Origin: Apteryx mantelli | Lineage: Eukaryota > Chordata > Aves > Apterygiformes > Apterygidae | DNA: 64,000 bases | Direction of reading: 5' to 3' | NCBI RefSeq assembly: GCF_036417845.1 | Contig: NC_089980.1 | Location: 62,680,501-62,744,500 of the forward strand | The notes under the pieces: model-generated | The model's database searches: none | Seen by the model: only the letters and a program-made list of their open reading frames with translations | Told to the model about the DNA's origin: nothing | Translations under genes and position numbers: made by a program | Shown: positions 42,598 through 64,000 of the stretch, piece after piece | How the letters are laid out: each line of letters starts with the position of its first letter | Position numbering within the stretch: the first letter of the stretch is position 1

Positions 42598-42701
42598 TAG
42601 TTCTTAGCATTTTATGAATGATTTCAAACCAACTTTCACAAAAATGGTCTTAAAGCATCTAGACTACTGCAGGTATTAATACTGATCAGATTTTGGCCCC
42701 C
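42598..42701. repeat. Inverted repeat, left arm, upstream of gene B promoter
   Basis: The reverse complement matches 43595-43698 with about nine mismatches in 104 bp. In gene A the corresponding upstream region runs from the GAACG stretch straight to GAGAGCATGCC without it, so the arm looks inserted in gene B (or lost from A). Confidence 0.85.
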
Positions 42702-42824
42702 AAAAACCAAGAGAGTACCTTCATATTTCACAGCATCCAGTACAAATGATTGAGTCCTATTTGGTAATATATCCGATTCAAGGTTGGTTGAACATCCATA
42801 CTACGGTAAAGGGGGTCACAGAGT

Positions 42825-42940
42825 GGGAGAATGATTAACTTGACTGCTGTGTTTGTTTCATGCCGCCTCACTCCAGTGCGAGTCAATAAAACTTTGTGCA
42901 CTGACACACGCAACTTCCAACACCCGCCAGCTGGGCCAAA
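42825..42940 (+). promoter_or_regulatory. Gene B proximal promoter (identical to gene A)
   Basis: The same motifs occur at GATTAAC 42833-42839, TGTTTGTTT 42850-42858 and the TATA-like stretch around 42884-42892. They lie inside the 780-bp shared block, so the two genes should respond to the same proximal factors unless distal elements differ. Confidence 0.45.
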
Positions 42941-63316
<20,376 letters not shown>

Positions 63317-64000
63317 GTAATTATTCCTTTAAAGACTAGTGTCTCCCTTTCTTATAAGCTTGTATGAACACTGGAAAACATTCACAGATTAATCTGAGAC
63401 TGATCTAAGAGAGTGCAATAGCTTTAGATTGGAAATTAAGGTTCAGGGAAATGATGCTCAAAATCCTTGTCTAAAGTCTTAGGAATGGTGCTTGTTCCTT
63501 GGAATCCCCAAAAGCAGCACAAGATTTACCTGGAGCCCACTGAAGTTCATGGGAGTTTTGCCATGTGTTTCAAAATGAGGCTATTACTACAGAATTTGCC
63601 CCTCCTCCTGCTTGGTCACCTGGCATAACTAAGTCATATGATGTTTGTGACCAGGCTGAACAAGAGATGCTCTTATTCAAACAAAATTCAGAAAAAAATC
63701 TGCTGATGCAGTTCTGATTCTGTCCTGGATGTAAAAACAGATTTTCCCTTCTCTGGTATTGTGGCATATCTGATGGGTGGGAAGTGCGTCTGGCCCTGGA
63801 TATTTAACCATATTCCCTTGTCTTTGCTACTAGCAGTAAAACAGTTCAGTACTCTGAGGCAGTATGGCAAAACAGACAATGACAGTGTTTTGCAGTGTTT
63901 TGCCTTCACAGCCAGCAATAACAAAGGCTATGCCAGGAAGAGAGGTGGTTCCCACCAAAAGAAGGGTGTCTTTATTGCCACTGTATCCTCTCAGTTGTTC
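63317..64000 (+). other. Gene B intron 13, start
   Basis: Intronic sequence to the window edge; no exon or repeat recognised. Confidence 0.7.

Overview
The window is vertebrate nuclear DNA: long introns, GT-AG exons, AATAAA polyadenylation and short interspersed repeats. Three repeat fragments look like the 3' end of CR1 LINEs, which points to a sauropsid, most likely a bird. This rests on repeat type and compact introns only; no species is claimed.

Two plasminogen-family genes lie head to tail on the + strand. Gene A (CDS 1716-30870) is complete in 19 coding exons: signal peptide, PAN/apple domain, five kringles and a trypsin-like domain. Spliced as I infer, it gives one open frame of 809 residues, against 810 for human plasminogen from general knowledge. 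Its protease domain looks dead. The catalytic His is Gln, the catalytic Ser is Ala, the oxyanion-hole Gly is Ala, and the Arg-Val activation bond is replaced by a shortened loop. Gene B (from 42941 to beyond the window end) has 13 coding exons in view, through kringle 5. Its kringles look like ordinary plasminogen, so it is probably the true PLG; its protease exons are outside the window.

The coding exons of the two genes are clearly diverged; only about half the PAN-exon residues match. Yet a 780-bp block covering promoter, exon 1 and the start of intron 1 (1508-2287 and 42733-43512) differs at one base. This suggests recent gene conversion, so both genes should share one promoter and signal peptide. 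In gene B the block is bracketed by a 104-bp inverted repeat.

Layout: 1-1507 upstream, with a GC-rich patch; 1508-30976 gene A; 30977-42732 intergenic, with an inverted repeat, a decayed Ty3/Gypsy-like pol remnant, a CR1 end and a CA repeat; 42733-64000 gene B. Intron 3 of gene A holds a possible DIRS-like fossil. Intron 12 of gene B carries about 1.3 kb that has no counterpart in gene A.

Inferred biology: if gene B makes the liver zymogen, gene A would be co-expressed as a secreted multi-kringle protein. It could not become a protease, so it could act as a decoy, a competitor for lysine-dependent docking, or an HGF-like ligand.
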